Under the pieces are notes generated by a model. That model was given only the letters and a program-made list of their open reading frames with translations, did no database searches and was not told the origin of the DNA. Of a stretch of 64,000 nt of DNA, positions 46,256 to 53,978 are shown piece by piece. The first letter of the stretch is position 1, and each line of letters opens with the position of its first letter. Source of the DNA: Dellaglioa algida DSM 15638 (GTDB lineage: Bacteria > Bacillota > Bacilli > Lactobacillales > Lactobacillaceae); contig NZ_AZDI01000002.1 in the NCBI RefSeq assembly GCF_001434695.1, positions 186,001 through 250,000 on the forward strand. The letters are read 5' to 3'. The translations under genes were made by a program, and so were the position numbers.

Positions 46256-46927
46256 ATGCAGAGTGTTATTTTAAAAGGATATAAGGATGGTTACGAAATT
46301 ATCCTTAAGCAGGACTTTGGTCTCGATAAGATTTTAGTTGAGCTTAGAGAATTATTTGATAATTTGAGTGCTGAAAAGAAAAATGCCGACGATACAGTAA
46401 TTTCGTTTGACATTAAAACAGAAAATCGATTATTTACGGCAGAAGAAAAGCAAAAAATCGAGAAAATTATTTCTGAGTACCATAATTTTAAAGTGCATAA
46501 AATTGAATCGGAAGTAATGACCATAGAAGACGCTAATATTTTAAAAGAAAATGACAATGTGCATCTTTCCTATCGAACAATTAGAAGTGGTCAAATAGTT
46601 GATTTAAAAGGTGACGTTTTATTTCTAGGTAAACTACACCAGGGTGGACAGTTACGGGCTACCGGTAATATTTTTGTTATGGGCGAGGTCCAAGGCGTCA
46701 TCCATGCGGGATTTGAAAACGATACAGACAGTATTATTGTTGGTAATGTATCGGCGGCCTCGCAAGTTCGAATTGGTGAATTAGTTGATATTATTGATGA
46801 TGAGAAAGTCACGAATAGTCAAGATACTGTTATTTATGTTAATGATTTACATATCATTGATTATGGTAACCGAGACGAATTGAAATCACTTCGACCAAAA
46901 TTATTTAATCAAGCAGGAGGATATTAG
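46256..46927 (+). CDS. minC: Septum site-determining protein MinC
   Basis: A 223-residue FtsZ inhibitor. The C-terminal beta-helix is clear from RSGQIVDLKGDVLFLGKL, GGQLRATGNIFVMGEVQGV and AGFENDTDSIIVG. It is 2 bases from minD. MinE is not present; in this group DivIVA-type proteins usually place MinCD. Confidence 0.94.
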   Translation: MQSVILKGYKDGYEIILKQDFGLDKILVELRELFDNLSAEKKNADDTVISFDIKTENRLFTAEEKQKIEKIISEYHNFKVHKIESEVMTIEDANILKENDNVHLSYRTIRSGQIVDLKGDVLFLGKLHQGGQLRATGNIFVMGEVQGVIHAGFENDTDSIIVGNVSAASQVRIGELVDIIDDEKVTNSQDTVIYVNDLHIIDYGNRDELKSLRPKLFNQAGGY

Positions 46928-46929
46928 AG

Positions 46930-47733
46930 ATGGGAAAAGCAATCGTTGTAACATCTGGTAAGGGTGGGGTTGGTAAAACAACTTCATCTGCAAATATTGG
47001 AACTGCATTAGCACTTCTTGAGAAAAAAGTTGTATTAATGGATTTGGATATTGGTTTACGAAATTTGGACGTTGTTTTAGGTCTTGATAATCGTATTTTA
47101 TTTGATATCGTGGATGTGGCAGAAGGCCGTGCTCGTTTGCACCAAGCCTTAATTAAAGATAAACGATTTAATGAATACTTGTACTTGTTACCAGCTGCAC
47201 AGAATACGGATAAATCTGCATTGGTTCCTGAACAAGTTAAGGCTATCGTTGATGAGTTAAAAGAAGAATTTGATTATGTAATTATTGATTGTCCTGCTGG
47301 TATTGAACAAGGATTTATGAATGCTATTGCAGGAGCAGATATGGCAATTATTGTAACAACACCTGAAATTTCGGCAGTACGTGATGCAGATCGTGTAGTT
47401 GGTTTGTTAGAACAAAATCCACTACTTCAACAACCTAAATTAATCATCAACCGTATTCGTCGTCAAATGATGGAAGATGGCCAATCAATGGACGTTGACG
47501 AAATCACACGTCATTTATCGATTGATTTATTAGGTATTATTGTTGATGATGATGCCGTAATTAGTACATCCAATCATGGGGAACCCATCGTTTTGGATTC
47601 AAAAAATCCAGCCGGTTTGGGTTACCGCAATATAGCACGTCGATTGCTTGGTGAAACAGTGCCACTTATGACAATTAAACAACCACAAAAAGGGTTCTGG
47701 AAAAAAGTAGGATCATGGTTTAAAAAGGACTAA
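46930..47733 (+). CDS. minD: Septum site-determining ATPase MinD
   Basis: A 267-residue ParA-type ATPase. The deviant Walker A is SGKGGVGKTTS. ATP-dependent dimerisation and a C-terminal amphipathic helix (FWKKVGSWFKK) target it to the membrane. It is the last gene of mreCD-minCD; no terminator is obvious before the T-box promoter. Confidence 0.97.
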   Translation: MGKAIVVTSGKGGVGKTTSSANIGTALALLEKKVVLMDLDIGLRNLDVVLGLDNRILFDIVDVAEGRARLHQALIKDKRFNEYLYLLPAAQNTDKSALVPEQVKAIVDELKEEFDYVIIDCPAGIEQGFMNAIAGADMAIIVTTPEISAVRDADRVVGLLEQNPLLQQPKLIINRIRRQMMEDGQSMDVDEITRHLSIDLLGIIVDDDAVISTSNHGEPIVLDSKNPAGLGYRNIARRLLGETVPLMTIKQPQKGFWKKVGSWFKKD

Positions 47734-47736
47734 TCC

Positions 47737-47766
47737 TTGACATTGTTAAGACCTATGTGCTAAATT
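47737..47766 (+). promoter_or_regulatory. Promoter of the amino-acid transporter operon
   Basis: A perfect TTGACA (47737-47742), 18 bases, TAAATT (47761-47766) with an extended -10 TGC. Confidence 0.75.
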
Positions 47767-47774
47767 ATTATCAA

Positions 47775-48045
47775 TTAAGAAAAACGTTGAACAGAAGATT
47801 AAGTCTTGGATAAACTTTTAAAGAGAGTATCGGTTGCTGCAAAGATACAAGTCTCCAAGTCTGAAACACATCTGCGAGTTGGGTTCCTCAACTAGTTTAC
47901 TAGGGAATCCCGGGATAAGCCCGTTACAGCTGTAGTTTAATAAACTCGTTGAGATTAAATTCGTGAGAATTTAATGAAGCTTGAGGTGGTACCGCAACTT
48001 TTTGTTGCCCTCTATAGTCAATTTTTGACTATAGAGTTTTTTTAT
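47775..48045 (+). promoter_or_regulatory. T-box riboswitch, first complete copy (probable His specifier CAC)
   Basis: Stem I is formed by CAGA (47792-47795) with TCTG (47871-47874), and CTTGG with CCAAG above it, with a GGTTGCTG apical segment. CAC (47867-47869) plus a purine sits in the specifier loop, the same position as GTA in the valS leader. A hairpin with a GTGA loop precedes TGAGGTGGTACCGC (47982-47995). The terminator is a 12-bp stem at 48012-48038 with T7. Confidence 0.85.
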
Positions 48046-48067
48046 ACCCATTTTTATTTATCTGCAT

Positions 48068-48156
48068 AAGATATTTTTCGTGAGGAAAATATAAATTTGA
48101 GGTGGAACCACGGGTATCGTCCTCTTGAGTCAAATTTGGCTTGAGGGGATTTTTTT
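48068..48156 (+). promoter_or_regulatory. Second, partial T-box module (no Stem I)
   Basis: A second hairpin with a GTGA loop (ATATTTTTC...GGAAAATAT) is followed by a T-box, TGAGGTGGAACCACGG (48098-48113). A second terminator follows (48120-48131 / 48138-48149, T7). It starts 22 bases after the first terminator and lacks a specifier stem, so it is a partial duplication of the antiterminator half. Confidence 0.85.
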
Positions 48157-48181
48157 ATTTAATTTAAAAGGAGATCATTTA

Positions 48182-48838
48182 ATGACTTACATATTAGAAA
48201 TTTTGCCATCGCTACTAGATGGTGCTAAGTTAACGTTAGAAATATTTTTTTGGACGATTATTGGTTCAATTCCACTCGGACTACTAGTTGGCCTAGGATT
48301 AATTTCAAAAATAAAACCAATCAAATATTTTTTAAATTTTTATGTTTGGTTAATGCGTGGCACACCATTACTGCTACAATTAATTTTTGTATTTTATGGA
48401 CTTCCTACATTACAACAGTTCCATATTCATATCGTATTTGGTCGTTATGATGCTGCACTTTTTGCCTTTATTTTAAATTACGGTGCCTATTTTGCTGAAA
48501 TATTCAGAGGAGGGTTACAATCCATCCCTAAGGGCCAATACGAAAGTGCAAAGGTACTACGTCTGTCATATTGGCAAACAATTCGAACAATTGTTATTCC
48601 ACAAGTGTTTAAAATTGTGTTGCCATCAATTGGAAACGAAATTATTAATTTAGTTAAGGACTCAAGTTTGGTCTACGTTATTGGTTTGGGTGATTTATTA
48701 CGCGCTGGAAATGTTGCAACGAGTCGAGATGTGACGCTTGTGCCACTGCTAATGGTTGGCGCAATTTATCTGCTATTGACCGCGATATTTACACTTATTT
48801 TAAAGAAAATTGAAAAACATTACAGTTACTACAAATAA
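48182..48838 (+). CDS. Amino-acid ABC transporter permease (probable histidine)
   Basis: A 218-residue permease of the polar amino-acid family, with about five hydrophobic segments and the EAA-type loop ESAKVLRLSYWQTIRTIVIPQ. AAAGGAG precedes the ATG at 48182; a longer frame from 48125 lies in the leader. It starts a three-gene transporter operon. Histidine is suggested only by the T-box specifier. Confidence 0.88.
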   Translation: MTYILEILPSLLDGAKLTLEIFFWTIIGSIPLGLLVGLGLISKIKPIKYFLNFYVWLMRGTPLLLQLIFVFYGLPTLQQFHIHIVFGRYDAALFAFILNYGAYFAEIFRGGLQSIPKGQYESAKVLRLSYWQTIRTIVIPQVFKIVLPSIGNEIINLVKDSSLVYVIGLGDLLRAGNVATSRDVTLVPLLMVGAIYLLLTAIFTLILKKIEKHYSYYK

Positions 48839-48849
48839 GGGGTGATTCT

Positions 48850-49488
48850 ATGCTAGAGTTAAAAAATCTGACAAAGTACTATGGTAAACGATTAATTTTA
48901 GATAATATTAATTTAACGGTTAACGACGGGGAAATTGTGAGTATCGTTGGTCCATCAGGTGGTGGAAAAACGACGCTATTACGTTGTATTAGTGGATTAG
49001 AATCAATTAGTTCTGGTGAAATTTTAATTGATGCTTCGCCATTTGATCCTTATCGGAATACAACTAATGAGAGTGTTATAGGCGTCGTTTTTCAAGAGTT
49101 TCAATTATTTCCACACTTATCGGTATTGGACAATATCACATTAGCGCCAAAAATGGTTTTGAAACATGGTAAGGCTAAAGCAGAAGAAGATGCACAAAAG
49201 TTGTTGGATCGGTTATCTTTAGGGAATAAAGGGCATCTTTATCCTTATCAATTATCCGGCGGGCAAAAACAACGAGTTGCTATCGCACGTGCACTGGCAA
49301 TGAATCCTAAAATATTGTGTTATGATGAACCAACCTCGGCGCTCGATCCAGCTTTACGTCAAGAAGTAGAAGATTTAATATTATCGTTAAAGAGGGATGG
49401 TATGACGCAAATAGTAGTTACGCATGATGTTCCATTTGCTGAGAATATTGCGGATAAGATGTTGAAAGTTAAACCACTTGAGGATTAG
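48850..49488 (+). CDS. Amino-acid ABC transporter ATPase
   Basis: A 212-residue polar amino-acid transporter ATPase. Walker A is GPSGGGKTT, the signature LSGGQKQRVAIARAL, and Walker B LCYDEPTSAL. It is slightly shorter than the usual 240 residues. GGGGTGATT precedes the ATG. It pairs with the permease and the binding protein on either side. Confidence 0.92.
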   Translation: MLELKNLTKYYGKRLILDNINLTVNDGEIVSIVGPSGGGKTTLLRCISGLESISSGEILIDASPFDPYRNTTNESVIGVVFQEFQLFPHLSVLDNITLAPKMVLKHGKAKAEEDAQKLLDRLSLGNKGHLYPYQLSGGQKQRVAIARALAMNPKILCYDEPTSALDPALRQEVEDLILSLKRDGMTQIVVTHDVPFAENIADKMLKVKPLED

Positions 49489-49497
49489 AGGATAAAA

Positions 49498-50352
49498 ATG
49501 ACTCAATTAATAAAAAAAATTGTACTTCTAATGTTATTATTAGTGTTTTTTACTGGATTGACTGGATGCAGCAATGATAAAATGAAGGATGCAAACCAAT
49601 CGATGAATTTAACGGACGATTGGAAGGCGATTCAACAAAAAGGCACAGTTGTTATTGGAATTGATGATAGTTTTGTCCCAATGACGTTTAGACAAAAAGA
49701 TGGTAAATTAGTAGGATATGACGTCGATTTAGCGAAGAAAGTTTTTGAGAAATATGGAATTAAAGTTGATTTCCAAACCATTGACTGGTCTATGAAAGAA
49801 ACCGAATTGAAGAATGGGACGATTGATTTAATTTGGAATGGCTACACAAAGACAACCGCACGCGCTAAAACTGTTGCATTTAGTCGAACATATTTAACGA
49901 ATAAACAAGTAGTCGTTACAAAGAAATCGAGCGAAATTAATTCATTTTCTGAAATGAAAAATAAAATATTAGGTGTTCAGAGCGGATCTGCCGGATTTGA
50001 TAGTTTGAATTTGTATCCTAATATTTTAAAAAATAAGATTCAAGATGAAGAACCGATACAATATGATTCATTCGATAATGCGTTCATCGATTTAAATGCC
50101 GATCGAATTCAAGGTTTGTTAATTGATGATGTTTATGCAAATTATTTCATTGAACATCAGACAAACTCAAATTCATATCGTGTAATTGATGGTAAGTTTA
50201 AGACTGAAGATTTCGCCGTGGGTTTAAGAAAATCTGATGTTACAATGAAGTTGAAGATTAATAAAGCAATAACTGAATTACAAAACGAAGGTTATCTTAA
50301 AAAGCTGAATCATAATTGGTTCGGTGAGGATACAACTGTTCGGAATAATTAA
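49498..50352 (+). CDS. Amino-acid-binding lipoprotein
   Basis: A 284-residue solute-binding lipoprotein. The lipobox is FTGLTGCSND (Cys near residue 24). The body is a type 3 amino-acid-binding fold: GTVVIGIDDSFVPMTF, GYDVDLAKKVFEK and WNGYTKTTARAKTVAFS. The ligand is not fixed by motif. The T-box points to histidine, and the hisXYZ group known from T-box studies is a plausible match. Confidence 0.88.
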   Translation: MTQLIKKIVLLMLLLVFFTGLTGCSNDKMKDANQSMNLTDDWKAIQQKGTVVIGIDDSFVPMTFRQKDGKLVGYDVDLAKKVFEKYGIKVDFQTIDWSMKETELKNGTIDLIWNGYTKTTARAKTVAFSRTYLTNKQVVVTKKSSEINSFSEMKNKILGVQSGSAGFDSLNLYPNILKNKIQDEEPIQYDSFDNAFIDLNADRIQGLLIDDVYANYFIEHQTNSNSYRVIDGKFKTEDFAVGLRKSDVTMKLKINKAITELQNEGYLKKLNHNWFGEDTTVRNN

Positions 50353-50367
50353 ACCCGGAGGAACCAA

Positions 50368-51816
50368 ATGACATACGTAAACATTGGTGTGCTACTTATT
50401 TTTGTATTAAACTTGCTAGCAGCAATTATGACTGTATTTAGAGAAAGACGGGATATTGCTGCAACATGGGCATGGCTTCTCGTTTTGATTGGTGTACCCA
50501 TATTTGGATTTTTAATTTATCTTTTTTTTGGTAAGAAGATTTCTAGGGAAAAGATTTTTGATATTAAAACGCAAGATCGTATGGGCGTCGATCAATTAGT
50601 TAGTCAACAAAAAAAAGAATGGGCCAGAGGCGAGTTAACAACAAGTGGCGAGTTTACCGATGACGTAAATGAAATTATGCACATGTTTTTAGAAATAGAA
50701 AAATCGATTTTGACAAAAAAGAACGACGTGCAAATATTTACTGACGGACATGACAAATTTAAGTCCTTATTTGATGATATCCGAAAGGCCAAACATCATA
50801 TTCATGTTGAATACTATACGTTTGAGGACGGACGAGTAGGCAACGAATTACTAACATTACTCGAAACTAAAGTTAGTGAAGGACTTGAAGTTAGAATTAT
50901 TTACGATGCCCTAGGATCGAAGGGGACAACTAGAAAATTTTTTAGACGGTTCGAAAAATTGGGTGGTAAGGCGGAAGCGTTCTTTGGATCGCATTTTTCA
51001 TTCTCAGATCTTCGATTAAACTTTAGAGACCATAGAAAAATCGTCGTTATTGATGGTGAAATTGGGTACATTGGTGGATTTAACGTAGGGGATCAATACT
51101 TAGGCGAGAGTGAAAAATTTGGTCACTGGCGAGATACACATATTCGTATCTTTGGAAACTCAGTTGGTTCACTACAAAGTCGATTTATTATGGATTGGAA
51201 TGCAACTGCAGGAAATAATCAGATTAACTATCAGTCGGATTATTTCCCTCAGACGGAATCTAAGGGTAACGTCAATATGCAAATTGTATCGAGTGGTCCT
51301 GATTCGGAAATTGAACAAATAAAAAAGGGTTATATCAAATTAATTAATTCCGCAAAAAAATATATTTATATACAAACGCCATATCTTATTCCCGATGATT
51401 CTGTTATGGAAGCCTTAGATATAGCTGTATCGTCAGGTGTACAAGTGAGAATTATGATTCCGTCAATGCCAGATCATGCTTTTGTTTATCGCGCCACGCA
51501 ATATTATGCGAAAGACTTAACTAATATTGGAGCAGAACTTTACCAATATAATGATGGGTTCTTACACGCTAAAACGGTTGTGATAGACGATATGGTTGCA
51601 TCCGTTGGATCCGCTAATTTTGATTTTAGAAGCTTTAAGTTAAATTTTGAAGCAAATGCATTTATCTATGACGCGGCAGTTGCGGTATCACTCAAAAATA
51701 TTTTTGAAACGGATATGAAACAAAGTAATTTATTAACGAAAAAGTATTTCCATGATCAATCTCATTGGTTAAAGTTTAAACAACAATTTTCAAGACTTCT
51801 TTCACCTATATTATAG
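50368..51816 (+). CDS. cls: Cardiolipin synthase
   Basis: A 482-residue phospholipase-D-type enzyme. It has two N-terminal transmembrane helices and two HKD motifs, HRKIVVIDGEIGYIGGFN and HAKTVVIDDMVASVGSANFD. It joins two phosphatidylglycerols to form cardiolipin. It follows the transporter genes by 15 bases with a CGGAGG ribosome-binding site, so it may share their T-box-controlled transcript. Confidence 0.94.
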   Translation: MTYVNIGVLLIFVLNLLAAIMTVFRERRDIAATWAWLLVLIGVPIFGFLIYLFFGKKISREKIFDIKTQDRMGVDQLVSQQKKEWARGELTTSGEFTDDVNEIMHMFLEIEKSILTKKNDVQIFTDGHDKFKSLFDDIRKAKHHIHVEYYTFEDGRVGNELLTLLETKVSEGLEVRIIYDALGSKGTTRKFFRRFEKLGGKAEAFFGSHFSFSDLRLNFRDHRKIVVIDGEIGYIGGFNVGDQYLGESEKFGHWRDTHIRIFGNSVGSLQSRFIMDWNATAGNNQINYQSDYFPQTESKGNVNMQIVSSGPDSEIEQIKKGYIKLINSAKKYIYIQTPYLIPDDSVMEALDIAVSSGVQVRIMIPSMPDHAFVYRATQYYAKDLTNIGAELYQYNDGFLHAKTVVIDDMVASVGSANFDFRSFKLNFEANAFIYDAAVAVSLKNIFETDMKQSNLLTKKYFHDQSHWLKFKQQFSRLLSPIL

Positions 51817-51872
51817 CAATTGAAAACGCTTGACGTTTCTTTGATTGTATGCGATATTAGTCGGTGGAGACC

Positions 51873-51961
51873 AACACAAAGGGGAGCCGATATCTGGCTG
51901 AGAGTGAAGAAATTCAGACCCTTGGAACCTGTTTGTTAATGCAAACGTAGGAATTGTGTGT
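51873..51961 (+). promoter_or_regulatory. TPP riboswitch (thi box)
   Basis: Consensus elements in order: GGGGAGCC (51881-51888), GGCTGAGAG, GACCCTTGGAACCTG, and GTAGGAA near the end. Outer arms ACACAA and TTGTGT form P1. It controls the thiamine transporter gene behind it. Confidence 0.95.
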
Positions 51962-51972
51962 AGAAGATTAAC

Positions 51973-52015
51973 ACCTTCTTTGTGCTTGGTTTACTAAGTC
52001 AAAGGAGGTTTTTTT
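51973..52015 (+). terminator. Riboswitch terminator that includes the thiT ribosome-binding site
   Basis: ACCTTCTTTG (51973-51982) pairs with CAAAGGAGGT (52000-52009) and T6 follows. The 3' arm contains AAAGGAGG, so the same hairpin can end transcription and hide the ribosome-binding site. Confidence 0.8.
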
Positions 52016-52571
52016 GTTGGAAAGAAAAAAATTATTAATTCTGTTAGAAGGGGTCGTTATGGCCGCTTTAGCAATGGCTCTATCATTTGTACCTAACCCA
52101 CCGAACGTGGATATTGCATTGGGTATTTTGCCCATTGTCGTGTATAGCTTAAGACGTGGGTTGAAAATGGGGTTAATTATTGGATTGCTTTATGGTATCT
52201 TACCGATACTAATTGGACCGGCTTATGTGTTAACGCCGGTCCAAGCTATTCTAGAATATCCCGTTGCTAATGTTGTATTGGGCTTTTCTGGCCTGTTTTC
52301 TGGGCATTTTTTGAATCAGTTACGTTCTAAAAATACGAATGGTGCTATCCAATCATTGACGCTGGCGATTTTACTGGCCGTCTTCTTGAAATATCTTGCT
52401 CATTTCATGGCTGGTATCATATTTTGGTCGAAGTATGTTCAGTGGGGTCTTTCACCAGTCGTTTATTCCGCCGTCATTAATGGTGGTAGTATGCTTATCA
52501 ATATGATTATTGCTACACTAATACTGAATATTATGCTTAAAAAAAATCCGGGAATTTTTCTCGCTGAATAA
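52014..52571 (+). CDS. thiT: ThiT, thiamine ECF transporter substrate-binding protein
   Basis: A 185-residue membrane S-component with six hydrophobic segments. LEGVVMAALAMALSFVPN and the C-terminal WGLSPVVYSAVINGGSMLI fit ThiT. It works with a shared ECF module encoded elsewhere. The start is one of two adjacent TTG codons (52014 or 52017); the second is at better spacing from AAAGGAGG. The TPP riboswitch confirms the thiamine role. Confidence 0.93.
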   Translation: MLERKKLLILLEGVVMAALAMALSFVPNPPNVDIALGILPIVVYSLRRGLKMGLIIGLLYGILPILIGPAYVLTPVQAILEYPVANVVLGFSGLFSGHFLNQLRSKNTNGAIQSLTLAILLAVFLKYLAHFMAGIIFWSKYVQWGLSPVVYSAVINGGSMLINMIIATLILNIMLKKNPGIFLAE

Positions 52572-52586
52572 AATATATAAATTAAG

Positions 52587-52610
52587 ACGGCTGATTCTAG
52601 CCGTTTTTTT
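52587..52610 (+). terminator. Terminator of thiT
   Basis: A 6-bp GC-rich stem ACGGCT/AGCCGT (52587-52592 / 52599-52604) with T7. Confidence 0.8.
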
Positions 52611-52614
52611 GTAT

Positions 52615-52651
52615 AAAAAAAGAGCCACACCCAGTTAGGATATGACTCTTT
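52615..52651 (-). terminator. Minus-strand terminator of the DUF4044 gene
   Basis: On the minus strand AAAGAGTCATATCC pairs with GGGTGTGGCTCTTT throughout, including three G-U pairs, followed by a U run. On the plus strand the same positions are C-A mismatches. Confidence 0.8.
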
Positions 52652-52654
52652 AAA

Positions 52655-52765
52655 TTAAGCGATTGACATAACTGCGGTTAAAACAACGCCACCGATTGTT
52701 ACGAGAATCATTAACCAAACAACAACCATTGTAATCTTTTGGAATGTAGATTTCTGTTTTTTCAT
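52655..52765 (-). CDS. DUF4044 family single-pass small protein
   Basis: A 36-residue protein with a basic N-terminus (MKKQKSTFQKI) and one hydrophobic helix (VVVWLMILVTIGGVVLTAVM). It matches the small DUF4044 proteins of lactobacilli; the function is unknown. AGAGG lies 11 bases before the ATG, and its own terminator follows. Confidence 0.75.
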   Translation of the reverse strand: MKKQKSTFQKITMVVVWLMILVTIGGVVLTAVMSIA

Positions 52766-52828
52766 ATTTTATCCAACCTCTCAAATCTAATAGTGTAACT
52801 ATAACTTTTTTAATAACGATATGTCAAC

Positions 52829-53779
52829 TTAAAAGTAGTCATTTTTCTTTAAATAATAGGCAGTTAATAAACAGATAATTAAGGTTAATAACTGTAGCCA
52901 CCAGAATGAAAAGGGCATATTTACCCCGGGAAGTGGAACGTTCATACCGTACATTCCGCCAATAATTGTTGGAATGGTTAAAATGATAGTCATAGATGTT
53001 AAAACCTTCATAATAATATTTAGATTATTTGAAATGACCGATGAAACCATTTCCCCATAATTATCTAAAATTTTAGTTTGAATCATTGTCATGGTCTCAG
53101 CTTGTTGATTTTCAATTAATACATCTGTTAATAAGTCGTCAATCTTTTTTTGTTTAAAATGCTCATTGGAATCAGCCATGGATTGTAAAACGGGGTTATT
53201 TTTTTTAAGTGCAGCATCAAAATAGACTAGACTTTTTTGCATGGACATCATTTGATAGTACTGCTCATTTTTAGTTGCCTTAGCAAGAGATTTTTCTAAA
53301 TTTTCAGTTTCTTGAATGATTGTATTAAGGGCAAATACAAAATTTTGTGATAAATACCAAAGTAATTTTAATGTAAATTGATCGGGTGTAGTTGTTTTAA
53401 TTTTATGAACTGGGCTATCTGAGATAAAGTCATTGATAAAGTCAGGAGTACTATTTGACACGGTAATAATCGCATCTCCTGCCAGAATGATTGAGAAGGG
53501 GAAAGTTTGGTATTCAAGGTAGCCCAATGAATTTCTAATTCGATGAGGGTATTGCATTAATACTAAATCAGGGACAGCGTTTTGAGATAGGCCTTCCGTT
53601 CGTGAGTTTTCTTGATCATCTAATACGGCAGTTATGTAATCCCTGGGGATAGCATATTTACCGACAAGTTCATCAACTTCATCTACAGAGGGTGCCGTGA
53701 CGTTAATCCAACATAAATCACCATATTCAGTTATTTTTTCAATTTTTCCGGTTTCAGTTGACGCGTAATATTCTATCAA
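52829..53779 (-). CDS. corA: CorA-family magnesium transporter
   Basis: A 316-residue CorA with a large cytoplasmic N-terminal domain and two C-terminal transmembrane helices. The signature GMN is in MYGMNVPLPG, and the pore helix precedes it (NLNIIMKVLTSMTIILTIPT). AGGAG precedes the start. Confidence 0.94.
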   Translation of the reverse strand: MIEYYASTETGKIEKITEYGDLCWINVTAPSVDEVDELVGKYAIPRDYITAVLDDQENSRTEGLSQNAVPDLVLMQYPHRIRNSLGYLEYQTFPFSIILAGDAIITVSNSTPDFINDFISDSPVHKIKTTTPDQFTLKLLWYLSQNFVFALNTIIQETENLEKSLAKATKNEQYYQMMSMQKSLVYFDAALKKNNPVLQSMADSNEHFKQKKIDDLLTDVLIENQQAETMTMIQTKILDNYGEMVSSVISNNLNIIMKVLTSMTIILTIPTIIGGMYGMNVPLPGVNMPFSFWWLQLLTLIICLLTAYYLKKNDYF

Positions 53780-53978
53780 ATTTTAAAACTCCTTTATTCA
53801 TATATCGTGATACCCAGTATACCAAATTTTTTAAGCTTTCGTTAATTCAGACATCTAGTTGTTAAGATTAACTCAAATACGCTATAATGATAAACATAAC
53901 TGTAAGCAAAATTGAAATTTGTTGTAGAAACATCTATAATATAAGACATTGATTTTATGAAAATGAGGGATGAAAATT

